From positions 1,602,499 through 1,666,498 of the forward strand of contig NW_027506873.1 of assembly GCF_052324685.1 (NCBI RefSeq): DNA of 64,000 bases, in the 5' to 3' direction. How positions within the stretch are numbered: the first letter of the stretch is position 1; every line of letters begins with the position of its first letter. The position numbers and the translations under genes were made by a program. The notes under the pieces were generated by a model. It did not search any database and was not told the origin of the DNA. It saw nothing but the letters and a program-made list of their open reading frames with translations. Shown piece by piece: positions 52,034 through 63,342 of the stretch. Source of the stretch: Brachyhypopomus gauderio (Eukaryota > Chordata > Actinopteri > Gymnotiformes > Hypopomidae).

Positions 52034-54574
52034 TGAAGTTCATTTTAATTTTGACATTCTGTGTTTATTCTTCACATGGTCATCATTGCTTTTGGAAGAG
52101 CTTTCCATGTGATGTCAAATTATTGTGTGAACACCTATGTTCATTTAGACTGTTCAAGCAGAAAACTACAGAACGTTCCAGAAATCTGTCTGTGGAACAC
52201 CACTCATCTCAACCTGAAAAATAATAAAATAAGGACAGTGACAAAGGACTCCTTAACAGTCTACCCAATATAACTGTGACGGGCAGGGAGTTCAAAATTA
52301 AATGGAAGCGATCACGCCAAGTCTCAGGGAAAAGGGGGGTTTTAATGTAGAAAATAGCAAACCAAAAATCTGTGACATGATCCAAATGAAGGATACAATG
52401 ACCAGCAGTCAACTGGTACAAAGACAAGACATATATAGACAAACAAACGACCGTTGGGTTAGGCGGATCATAAGCCCCGCCCACCTGAGGGACGAACACA
52501 ACGCAACAAGACGACTGCCGCTGTGGCCGGGGGCGACCAGTAGGGGGCCCGCCATAGCGTGACAATAATGATCAGAGATCTCAAAGGAAATAAGATACAG
52601 AATGGCCTTGTTATAGACAAACTCTTTTTGTCTTGTTTAAATAGACTTAAAGTATTGCTGCTTGATGGTAATCACATCACAACTGTTCCAAGAGATGTTC
52701 AACATGGATTACAGAATTTAAGTGTAAGTGGAAATGATATTATGACTACTGAATGTTCAAACTTTGCAACAATGAAAATATCACAGAATTGCTCTTGAAC
52801 AAGAACTACTATCAACAAGAGTCCTTACATGTTCATAGTGACACATTTTACCATTTACATTGTCTGAAAACCCTTAGTTTGTCACAAAATGGATTGCAAA
52901 AGATTCCACATTTACCTCCATCTCTCCTAAAACTATTTACACATGAACAAGATAGAGCATATCGAAGAATCCACACTAAAAGGCTTAAAAAACCTACGAA
53001 TTCTGGATTTATCTGTAAATTGTCCCATTTGTTCCAACACTCCTTTCCCATGCATTCACTGTAAAACAAAAAATGGTGCAATACAAATTGATGCAGAAGC
53101 TTTCTGTCATCTGTCCCAACTGGAAGAACTATGGTTATCAGGAAACTCATTACAAACTCTTCATGGTTTAAGAATCTAACAAGCTTAAAATACTTTAATC
53201 TTTCCTTCAATACATTGGTTAGTGAAATAAAAAATTGAGAGTTCTTTTCTGTTTTACCTCATGTGGAGGTCATTGATCTATCATACTATAACCCCCAACA
53301 ATTAATTTCCAGAAGACTAACACACTCAGGTTTTTCACAACTTACATCACTGAAAACCTTGCATTTATGTTCAACGCTCTTTGTGAAAGGGACCTCAAAC
53401 CTCTCTTTAGTCTAAAAAACCTCTCAGTTCTAAATATGTGGTTAAATTTGCTCCAGCAGGTCAATCTTTCTGTTTTTGAGAACTTTCTAAATGTATCTGT
53501 AATTTTTTGATTGAGAATTCATTCACAGGAATAATCACCAGTGAACAGGAATAAGTATGAAGAAGTATGTCTGAGTGATGCTCACTCAGAGGATAAGGGA
53601 GTACAACGTCCCTATGTTCACACTGATACAGACTACTACCACTACCCTTTTGTTAAACCAGAGTGTCTGGCTACAGGACCAGAGCTGGACCTCTGCAGGA
53701 ACCATATGTATCACATCAGTCCAGAGTTTCTGCAACCTGTGGGAAATATTACCTGTCTTAATCTTTCCAATAATGTCATTATTTCATCTTTCAATGGCAC
53801 TGAGTTTATTCAGTTAAAATATCTGGATTTGTCCCATAACCGAGTCTACCTGCACTTAACGTCTGCCTTTAAAGATTTGGAAGTTTTGGATTTAAGTCAA
53901 AACAGACATAAATTTGAGATGACAGGGGCACGTCAGGCTCTCACGTTCTTGCCTAAACTTGAGCACCTGAAAGTGCTCAATCTCAGTTGGAATGAGATAA
54001 GTACAATGAGTAACAACACCCTAAGAAGCTGCTCTCTTAACGAGTTGTAGTTTCAAGGGAATCGACTTGACATTATGTGGAAAAAGGGCAAAGATTTCAA
54101 AAGGCTTTTCAGGTTTCTAACAAACCTAACATATCTTGATATATCGTTCAACAAACTCAGACATATCCCAAATGACATACTGAGCTATTTCTCATGAACC
54201 CTAAAACACCTCAACCTGAACCGAAACCAACTTGCTTATTTTTACTGGGAACATCGTAATGATTTACCTCAGCTGGAAGTACTGGATTTATGCAGGAACA
54301 AGTTGCAGTTTACAAATGAGACACTGTCGGTTCATGCAAGTTCTCTGGAAATCTTAGACTTGAGCCATAACATGATCTCTATGCTAGGAGTCAACTTCCT
54401 CAAGAATGTCACGAGCTGGATCTTCGTTTTAACCAACTGGAAATGATCAGCGAGACTGTACTGCAGTTACATAATGGAAACTACCCCAAAACATTGTACC
54501 TGGAGAATAATAATTTCTGTTGTACATGTGACCTTTTGGACTTTGTTCTATGGTTAGAGAGTAGTGAGGTAGTG
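52034..54574 (+). pseudogene. tlr8-like (pseudogene): Toll-like receptor 7/8-type pseudogene: signal peptide and LRR part
   Basis: Endosomal TLR7/8 receptors sense nucleic acid with a leucine-rich-repeat ectodomain. Visible pieces: signal peptide MKFILILTFCVYSSH, LDCSSRKLQNVPEICLWNT, LRRs such as GLKNLRILDLSVNCPICSNT, HYPFVKPECLATGPELDL, IQLKYLDLSHNRVYLHL, LEHLKVLNLSWNEISTM, and the LRR C-terminal cap start FCCTCDLLDFVLWLESSE. TLR8 is closer than TLR7 at the YHYPFVKPEC block. Damage: frameshifts near 52115, 52770, 52940 and several between 53180 and 53540, stop TAG at 54048, stop TGA near 54195, a frameshift near 54410 and an LTR-like insertion at 52275-52564. A LINE follows at the break. Confidence 0.88.
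52275..52564 (-). mobile_element. Short LTR-like element in the TLR pseudogene
   Basis: Starts TGTGACGGGCAGG, ends ATAGCGTGACA on the + strand; 290 bp. Flanks ATAAC and ATAAT (4 of 5). Same family as 12202-12497, opposite orientation; shared blocks include GACCAGTAGGGGGCCCGCC. Confidence 0.75.
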
Positions 54575-54579
54575 ATTTG

Positions 54580-54872
54580 TGTGACGTTAGGGGTGGAGCG
54601 AAGGACGAGACACAGAATCCCTGGCTTCGGACAGACGTCACTTTTATTTTTAATAATATTGCACAATAGCGCACGTAGAACATATAAACGAACACGGCAA
54701 CATGTAGACTGTAGACAACGACGAGCACAGGACACTGCACGAGACGAGCCACAGGTGAGACAGATTATCACAAGACACAACCACAACCACGAGGATCCAC
54801 AGACGCAGACGATACACGTGGACAACGTAAACACACGCCCAAAAGGGAGGGGCCGGGGTCCTCAACGTGACA
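54580..54872 (-). mobile_element. Solo LTR with perfect 5-bp target duplication
   Basis: TGTGACGTTAGG to CTCAACGTGACA, 293 bp, flanked by ATTTG at 54575-54579 and 54873-54877. LTR of the element family at 28180-30590. It sits on the junction between TLR sequence and LINE sequence. Confidence 0.88.
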
Positions 54873-55526
54873 ATTTGATTAAAAAACAGAATCTCGATCC
54901 GCAGATTTTAGCCAACTATAGACCAATTTCTAATCTCCCATTTATATCTAAAATTCTAGAAAAAGCAGTTTCCAATCAGTTAAACCGTTATCTCCAATCA
55001 AATAGTATCCATGAAAAGGATGGATCAGGATTTAGACCGAACCACAGCACTGAAACAGCCTTAATCAGGGTAGTGAATGATTTACATATATCATCCGACA
55101 ATGGGCTTGTCTTGTTCCTTATACTGTTAGATCTTAGTGCAGCTTTTGATACTGTAGACTAGAGGTCTGCGTGGAACTGCTTTTGTAATCCCGCTCCCAC
55201 CCGCTCCCGCTTGTTTTAATCCCGCTCCCACCCGCTCCCGCCACAAAATCGCTTGTTTTAATCCCGATCCCGCCACAAAATCGCTTGTTTTAATCCCGCT
55301 CCCGCCCGCTCCTGCTTGATTTAGTACCGCTCCCGCCCGCACCGGCCAAAAAATCGCTTGTTTTAATCCCACACCCACCCGCCACATACACATTTCTGTT
55401 GCTCCCGCCCGCAATCCTAATATGAATTGCATTAATTAAATTTAGTACTTTAAATTTTCTTATGTATTTATTAAAACATTTAAAAAGCTGTCCCATTTCT
55501 TACCACAATCCAAACGCATGGCGTCT

Positions 55527-56500
55527 GATGACATATCAATCAATCAATCAAATTTTATTTATATAGCGCTTTTTACAACAGTTGTTGTCACAAAGCAGCT
55601 TTACAAGTGCCGAGTCCTAGCCCCCAGTGAGCAAGCCAAAGGCGACAGTGGCAAGGAAAAACTCCCTAGTTTTTTGCATGAGGAAGAAACCTTGAGAGGA
55701 ACCAAGACTCAGGGGGGGAACCCATCCTCCTCTGGCTGACACCGGCCACCATGACAACAACAACAATTTAGACAGAAAGAAGAGAAAGAAAAGGAAAAAT
55801 ATGTAATAATGTCCATCATGATGTATGCATCCGGTTAGGCAGGAGGTGGCTGGCTCAGGATGGATCACTGGTCTCCTCATCTCATTATTCCTCAAGCAGG
55901 CGGGCAGCCATGTGGAGAAATGAAACAGGGAAAATTAGCTCTGTATGAGGACATATACAGGACAGGTAAAATTATAAACATTTCCGGAGTGTGGCAGCAA
56001 CTCCGGCATTTAGTTAAATTATTACAGCCTAGCTAAAAGGCTGTAGAACCAGAAGGTAACATAGGCTTGGGGGCATTCTGAGACAATGGCATCCATCCAC
56101 TGCACTGTCAACAAACTTGAGTGACCACGAGCAGTGACAGGACGACAGCACCAGCGCCCCAGTCTACCATAAAACCCTTCGTCTATGAACCCCTGGATCT
56201 GTACTTTTATCTAAGGGGGGATATTAATTATCAAACGCTAAACTAAATAAGTGGGTTTTCAACCTAGACTTAAAGATTGTGACTGTGTCGGAGTCCCGGA
56301 CGCATTTAGGAAGATTATTCCAAAGCTGGGGGGCCTTACAAGAAAAGGCTCTTCCCCCTGCTGTTACCTTATTAATTTTTGGAACTAATAAAAGACCAGC
56401 ACTCTGTGATCTTAGTGGGCGTGGGGGTTCGTAATAGGAAATAAGTTCCTGAAGGTACTCAGGAGCAAGCCCGTGCAATACACCAACACTTTCTGACATC
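55527..56500 (-). mobile_element. LINE 3' end, minus strand, inside the hAT
   Basis: Minus-strand ORF 56499-56224 reads GLAPEYLQELISYYEPPRPL and GGRAFSCKAPQLWNNLPKC, followed by the LINE 3' UTR and (TTGA)n tail at about 55530-55550. Same family as the + strand LINE it is nested within. Confidence 0.88.
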
Positions 56501-56973
56501 TCTCACAACAAGCAAATGGTTGACGATTTCCATCTCCATTAATTACATTGGAATATGACCTCCATACATCAGACTTTCCTATAGTTGGCTTAATTGTGTA
56601 TTCACCTGTTTTAATTGAATTTTCCACACTTTCCACCTGGTTGACCGTCTACAGTCTCTGCCATTTCGGTATCTAAATGACACAATGACGCAACACTTCA
56701 CCAGTTGCTTAGCCAATATTTTGAATTAGTTTATTGCTTACTTACTGAATGATTAGTTGTTTTTGTCGTGTTCCTTATGCATGGAAATCATTGCGTTGTT
56801 ATTATTATAATTTTCTAGACTATTAATTTGCGGGATTTTTCTACATGTTTATGTGGTCCCGCTCCCGCATCGCCTGGACTAATTCAACTCCCGCTCCCGC
56901 CAATAACAATTAAATTCTGTCCCGCGCCGCAAGATATTCTGACGGGTCCCGCGGGACCTGCGGGATTACTGCG

Positions 56974-57961
56974 CAGTGTTGCCATAGTTACTTTGAAACA
57001 GTAATCCGACTACTGACTACTGACTACTTCTTTAAAAAGTAACTCAGTTAAGTTACTGACTACTTGCTTTTAAAAGTAACTAAGTTAGATTACTTTTAGT
57101 TACTTTCAGCAGAGGCTGATCCCCCGCCCCTATAACATGAAAATGACTACCAGTTCTGCCAATACTCATTTTATTGACATGTATTTTAACCGGAACATCA
57201 AAAATGACACTGGCATTTGTAAACTTTTTCTTGAAATAGGCTTACATGTTTTTTAAATAAATAAATAAGACAGTCTTTCTGTTCAACTCCGCCCACTTAC
57301 AGGGTTGCCAACTGTCACGCATTGAGACACACGCATTTGACTGTCTTCACACGCTTACGCCACACTTCCGATATCTCACGCCGAAAAAAAAATCCAGTTT
57401 ATTTACCTCTGATCCACATCTATGATTCAATGAGTTACTAGTTCGATCTGGCGCCAACCACCGGCGATCGATCGATCGCGATATAATACTGAATTTAGTC
57501 AATTTTACACCCCGCCCGGTAACAATTTACGTTCGCCGCCAAGCCCCGGTTTTTTTTTTTTTTTTTCAGGTTTGACGTTGTGTTTTTGAAAGTAGACAGC
57601 ACTCTGTCGCCAGGACAGAGTGTACAACGGACCTTAATGTTGTCTTCCTTAGCCGAAATAAAATCAAAATAATGCCTGTATTTCCAGCTGCTAAAGGCGA
57701 ACCTCTCCTTCCATCTGACTTTGGCGCCGCAGAGCAGAGATGACGTAACCGCGTAAGAAACGTGTAGCCAAAAAATAAGAATGAATAAATATAACCTACG
57801 TTCCCCCGAAATGCAGAAATAGTAACGCACGATGTTTTAGATAAGTAACTTTAATCTGACTACTAGTTTTTAAATAGTAGTTGCGTTAGACTACTCGTTA
57901 CTGAAAAAAGTAGTCCGACTACAGTAACGCGTTACTAAGTAACGCGTTACCGGCATCACTG
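56974..57961 (-). mobile_element. hAT transposon nested in a hAT, with BED-finger remnant
   Basis: Ends CAGTGTTGCC and GGCATCACTG; TTACTGCG flanks at 56966-56973 and 57962-57969. Subterminal GTAACGCGTTAC and GTAGTCGGACTAC arrays. Minus-strand ORF near 57730-57540 reads WKYRHYFDFISAKEDNIKVR and CTLCPGDRV, a BED-type zinc finger start of a hAT transposase. No catalytic domain. Confidence 0.9.
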
Positions 57962-58031
57962 TTACTGCGGGAGTGCAGACCTCTACTGTAGACCACAACA
58001 TTTTGCTGGATCGACTAGAAAACACGGTAGG

Positions 58032-58760
58032 TGTCACGTCCAGCCCCTCCCTCCTCCCTGGTCCCGTCTAGCTCCCCGCTCCCATTCGTTCCTCCCTCTG
58101 TCTGTCACGCCCTCATCGTCAGTCTTGTACACCTGAGTCTCGTTTCACCGTCTTGTTTCTGTGTATAAAAACCCCCTCGTGTTTTACTCCCGTGTGGGTC
58201 ATTCCTTGTGCGTGAGTCCCTCGTCACTCCTCTGTCTTGCCTTCCTTCTTCTTTACTTTAGTCTCGCCCTGTTTCGCTCCCTCTGCTCGTCTGTTGGTTA
58301 ATGTTCCCTGTGTTTTACGCTTGTGTGATTGTTGCTTATGTTTCCCGTCATTAGTAATGTTATGGTTCACTCTCTCGTGGTCTATTTAGTTATTTGTTAT
58401 GCTGTAGTGTTGCTGGTATTTCATATTTCCCTGTATTCATTGCATCTCATGTGTTTTGGTTTATTAGTTGTCATGTTCTCATGTGTTCACATCTCCCTGT
58501 TTGCTTAACCGTTGTAGTAGTGTCCTTTCCGTAGCGTTTATATTAGCTTCCTTGTTACGTGTGTGCACTGTATCTATTGTGTTTTGGTTTTCATATAGTG
58601 TTTCCCCGTGTGTATTGTTTGGTAGGGTTTGTCTGTCTCTTTCTAGTTGATGTCTCTTAGTTCTGTTCTCTCCCTGGATTCTGTTTATTAGACGTGGTGT
58701 TTTGTATTGAATAAATTAGTTCTCTTGCACTTGCGTCACACCCTCCCCTGAAACATTACA
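58032..58760 (+). mobile_element. Solo LTR-like element in the LINE
   Basis: TGTCACGTCCAGCC to GAAACATTACA, 729 bp, flanks GTAGG and GTAGA. Contains GTGTATAAAAACC (TATA) and GAATAAA near the 3' side. Removal restores the LINE frame. Confidence 0.78.
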
Positions 58761-58928
58761 GTAGATATTAAAGGAGTTGCACTCTCCTGGTTTAGATTTT
58801 ATTTGACCGACCACTTCCAATATGTAAATGTTAATAATAAAACCTCTAAATCTGTGAAGGTTAAATATGGTGTCCCACCAGGGACAGTCCTAGGACCACT
58901 TCTATTTACACTTTACATGTTACCCTTA

Positions 58929-60018
58929 TGGCCGGTTCAGACTACACGAATTTAGCCCAATTTTGACCCGATTTTGTCGGAGCCGACAAATTGCCTGCGT
59001 CGGATCCAAATTTCAGTGTCACGAGCGACAAAGGTCCGTGTAGTATGACATAGTCCACGAGCAGTAATTTGACGTGAGCGACGCCGTCGGACTGTCCGAC
59101 GAAAAGCATGTTAGAATGCTTGTTAGAATTTTTTGTATTTTATCGCCTAGTTTGACATGCTCCACGATGTGCTCCCTGACGCTGACCAATAGGAAGACAG
59201 AATGTTCTGTGGCGCACAAATGTAAACTGTAGCCATTATTGTCAGCTTCTATGCCCCGCCCCCGTGCGATGATCTACGAACTCACGCCGGGAGGCGGACG
59301 ATGTTTGGTCAGTGACTAACGTGTAGTGTTGCCAGTTCCTCGAGTACGACATGAAACGAATATAACTGCTAATCTGACATAGTGAACATCGTGAGGGACA
59401 AAAAAGTCGTGTAGTCTGTAACCCTGCGTTGTGTCTCTGTGTTGTGTTACTCTGGCTGAATGGAGACTCGGATCCCAGTCGATTCAAACAGTTCTTTTTA
59501 TTTGTGCTGGTGACTGATCTGTATGAGCAAACAAATTAAACAAAATCTGACGACTGTAGTGAATGTGTAGCCTGCGTGGCACTCTCCCTCAGCACATGGG
59601 AAACTAGCTCTTTAGAGCGGAGAAACATACATCGAATGAAATGTACAAAAATGACCATTTACAAAGTTCACAGCTAGACTACAGCTTACACACACGTCTA
59701 CACTCATACTTATTATATTTTTTACTACACACTGTTTACTTATAACATTTCTAATGAATGAAAAAAATAAGTTAACTTTGGAGCCATGAATTACATACCT
59801 TCTCTTAGCTCACTTCTCAAACACTGAGAATGACGCAAGAACGCGCACACAAAATGGCGTCTCTTAAAGAAACGGTACATAATTACAACTCATTTAACAA
59901 AATAAAAGAACTCCCCCACACAAGTAACACAAATATGTACAAAATGCTGAAAAGTATTTGGTGGGATTTTAAACCATCAAAAAGTTTCATTTCACCTCTG
60001 TTACATCTGCGCTTGGCA
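58929..60018. mobile_element. Harbinger-like MITE with a secondary insertion
   Basis: Left end TGGCCGGTTCAGACTACACG; right part GTCGTGTAGTCTGTAACCC, then after a 578-bp insertion CTTGGCA. TTA flanks at 58926-58928 and 60019-60021. End sequence is related to the two MITEs at 23437 and 28541 but interior differs. Confidence 0.65.
59429..60006. mobile_element. LTR-like insertion in the MITE
   Basis: 578 bp flanked by CTGCG at 59424-59428 and 60007-60011. Starts TTGTGTCTCTG and ends CTGTTACAT. No coding part. Confidence 0.5.
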
Positions 60019-61225
60019 TTAGGCGAGATTATGCATAAGCACGACATCAGCTTCCACTCCTACGCAGACGACACAACTATATTTATCGGCAAAACCCGAT
60101 GATTTAGGTGTAAACAGTAAAATGAATGTGTAGAGAGAAATGTGTAGAAGAGATAAAACATTGGATGGCGTGTAACTTTCTAGCAGTAAACCCGGATAAA
60201 ACAGAACTAATAATAATTGGGTCTAGGGCAGCAAGAGACAAGATACGTAATGTAGCATTGAATCTACATTCTTTTACTATAACCCCCAGCGCAGAGGTAA
60301 AGAACTTGGGCGTCACAATAGACCCAGATCTCTCGTTCGATACACATATTAATAATATAACTAGGGTAGCGTTCTTTCACTTGCGCAACATTGCCAAAAT
60401 TAGAAACATATTAAATACTAGTGATGCAGAAAAACTAATCCATGCATTCATATCCTCTCATCTAGATTATTACTCGTCTTCTAGCAGGATGTTCTGGTAA
60501 ATCGATAAACAAACTCCAACTGGTCCAGAACGCAGCAGCGCGAGTTCTAACGAAAACTAAAAAATTTGATCACATTTGATCACCCGTAGGCCTACTATCG
60601 TCATTACACTGGCTGCCAATTAGATTCCGTATTGACTATAAAATACTTTTATTAACATATAAAACACTGCATGGCCTAGCTCCAGAGTATCTTAGTGAAC
60701 TTATTGATCATTACAACCCAGCACGTTCACTTCGTTCGCAGGACGCAGGGTTATTAACTGTTCCTAGGATCAAAAAGATCACAGCAGGTGGAAAAGCCTT
60801 TTCTTTTAAAGCTCCACAACTGTGGAATAATCTTCCTGCCTTTATTCGGGACTCAGACACGGTCTCAATGTTTAAACCTCAACTAAAGACTTACCTGTTT
60901 ACTTTGGCCTTTGAATAATCTGTTACATATTTACCACATCACATATCTTTGTTCTCCGAGGTTCACCTGGGGAGTAACACTGCAGTCGGAGCCTACAATA
61001 CCAGTATCATCACTCCGACACGGAACGAAAACCTGGCTTTCAACACAAGACATTTACATTAACAATATCAACACCCAGAACTTTCATTCTAGTTACTTTA
61101 TACTTAGTCTGATTGTGTGATTTGTGTGTGACTTGTGTATTCGTTTGTATAGTTTGCTTTTGTGTAATTTGTGTGTTAACGGGCTGCCCAATGGGGGATG
61201 GGTTGCCTTTTGAGTCTTGGTCCTC

Positions 61226-61390
61226 CCAAGCAGGGGCGGATCTACGGGCGGGCCTGATTGGCAGCTGGGCCCGCCTAATCACAAGCTCAGAATACAAATT
61301 AATTAAAATAAACTATAATTGTTGCAGGATGGCACCTAGCGCACAAGTCATTTAATGACCATATACCCCGCCTACCCCAAACAACTTTCG
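61226..61390. other. Unassigned junction between LINE tail and TIR remnant
   Basis: Starts CAGGGGCGGATCTACGGGCG, like a hAT end, but I find no matching second end. Confidence 0.35.
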
Positions 61391-61794
61391 TTTGAACCAC
61401 CTGCGAGTTGAACTGGAGGATAAGGGTAAGAGAGTCCGGCCGCTGTGTCTGGAAGATCAAGACTGGAACCCCGGGTCACCCATCATGGAGAACCTTAACC
61501 AAAGTGTCCGACAGGAAGTCTGTTTTTGCGCTCACAGAAAGTTTTGTAGTCAGTGTAATTTTTAAGGTAGCCACTTACCTTGTTCAACAGAGGCTACTGG
61601 AGGAAGGAATGGATGTGATGGTGTTAATCCTGCTGGAGCCAGTCCACCAGCATTCCAGAATCTTGCAGTTGCGAGAATGGCCCAGGAACCCTTCAGCCGA
61701 GATGTGGTTCTGGCAGAGTCTGAGCAATGCAATCAGATATGATAATCACAGCATGCAAAGCAAGCTGTTCAAGAACTATTTTAACAGCTACTAA
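61391..61794 (+). pseudogene. tlr8-like (pseudogene): TIR domain remnant of the TLR7/8-type pseudogene
   Basis: Pieces read LRVELEDKGKRVRPLCLEDQ and DWNPG (TIR box 2 region), then in another frame FALTESFVVSVIFKVATYL, EEGMDVMVLILLEPVHQHS and EMWFWQSLSNAIRYDN (box 3 FW), ending in TAA at 61792-61794. This is the C-terminal two thirds of a TLR7/8 TIR domain. The membrane segment and TIR box 1 are missing. About 6.8 kb of transposons separate it from the LRR part. Confidence 0.87.
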
Positions 61795-62796
61795 ACTGCT
61801 TGGCACAATGAGATGATGACATATTAATTTAATATGATTATAGACATTAGGCATTGCTAGATAGACCCTGATAAATACACATTCCTGCAAATAGTAAAAT
61901 AAAAATGTTATTGTTCATTTTGCAAAAGCAATTGCAATTTTGTACCATTTATTGTATTTTTACTTTAGATATTTTATGTTATAATGGTTTTACTCCTTAT
62001 CTTCTGTTCTAGTAAGATAACTGCCATGCAAATATCTTCTGTACACCTAAATGTTTGCATCCTTCTGAAACTATAGTGAGCATGACTAGTGGTAAGCAAC
62101 ATGATACCCACTTTCTGTTTTCATGCAGCCTCTGACACCCTTTTAAGGATTGCTATAATCTTGGTGAAATCCAGCGTGTGCAAACTCCTATAGTGCCGCT
62201 TCCTCAAGCTCTGTCCTTCTCCTTTTTCATCTTTTATTCATAATGTAAAGGAGTAATTAAATATTCATGAGCATGGCAATGAAATGAATGCATACAGTGA
62301 TGACAGGCAGAATGTCTCTATTTGGGGTGAAACTTTCGAAGGGCAGTACTGTGTTACCAAGAAACCTTCTGTTTTGTAAGTGTTGACCCCAGAGCATCTG
62401 ACAGTTTTGTGTCAAGTGTGTGTAAGATTTTAACAGGCAATATGTGAAGAGATAGCTGTAGCTCCAGATCATATTATGAAGACAAACTGTGTTCTTTAAC
62501 TATTTTGAAGTGAATGTATATGCATGTGCTCATGTATTTTTCCTGAGATACTGAGGTACTGCATTAGACGCATTATTTATATATACATTGTTGTCCAGCA
62601 TTAAAATTATTAAATGGCTGAACTACTAATTGAAAAGCCAATGCAACTGGATTATCTCAAAATTGTGTTGTAGTTCTTAATCCCTTTTTACAACATAGAT
62701 TATAAACATAAATAAGAAATTCTGTTTTAAATCTCAGCAAACAAATACCAAATAAAAGTCCTCAGCCAGGAGATGCAAGTCTCCTGTGTCTGATGT

Positions 62797-62799
<3 letters not shown>

Positions 62800-62832
<33 letters not shown>
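62800..62832 (+). repeat. (TG)n microsatellite
   Basis: Pure TG tract. Confidence 0.95.
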
Positions 62833-62833
<1 letters not shown>

Positions 62834-63259
62834 TGTTGGTGTGTTCAGTCATGCACTTCTGAGGGTGTGAGAGTGCATGCTTCTCTTGAACTCTGGGCCA
62901 GCTGCCAACACACAGCTGCCAGCCCCATGAGGCCTTCTGTGAGCACAGAGCAGCCCAATGTGGGAGGTGGGGGGTGGGGGTGGGTAGAGAAGGGCCCCGG
63001 TGGGACCAGGCAGGGGCCTCGCACACTGGCACATCCTCCTGGGAACTCCACAAACACGCACATGCTGCTAACCTGATGGTTGTGCTGTGACAACTCTGTG
63101 TGCATCTTCCACAACAACAGGAAGGTATTCTTTCCTTTGAGTATTGGAGGGGACACAATCTCCTAACATCCTCCATGACACAGAACACCTCCCCCACCCA
63201 CACACATACACACACCAAAAAATAAAGATAAAGGTTTTGTTTTTTTCAAAGTAGTTATG

Positions 63260-63263
<4 letters not shown>

Positions 63264-63340
<77 letters not shown>
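63264..63340 (+). repeat. (TA)n microsatellite
   Basis: TA tract with one phase break near 63292. Confidence 0.95.

Positions 63341-63342
<2 letters not shown>

Larger units (their letters stand above)
55160..57985. mobile_element. hAT-like transposon with 8-bp target duplication
   Basis: Ends TAGAGGTCTGC and GCAGACCTCTA are perfect inverted repeats; CTGTAGAC flanks at 55152-55159 and 57986-57993. Subterminal CCCGCTCCCGC arrays at 55186-55400 and 56860-56900. Length 2826 bp, of which about 1 kb each is a reversed LINE end and a second hAT. Confidence 0.92.
54873..61225 (+). mobile_element. LINE (CR1/L2 type) inside the TLR pseudogene, multiply interrupted
   Basis: RT pieces in order: [34 protein letters not shown] (ends 55159), HNILLDRLENT (57994), GVPPGTVLGPLLFTLYMLP (to 58928), ISFHSYADDTTIFIG (60044), AVNPDKTELIIIGS, AEKLIHAFISSHLDY, then a decayed C-terminus ending TLAFE near 60916 and a 3' UTR to about 61225. 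5' truncated. Interrupted by a hAT at 55160, an LTR-like element at 58032 and a MITE at 58929. Confidence 0.88.
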
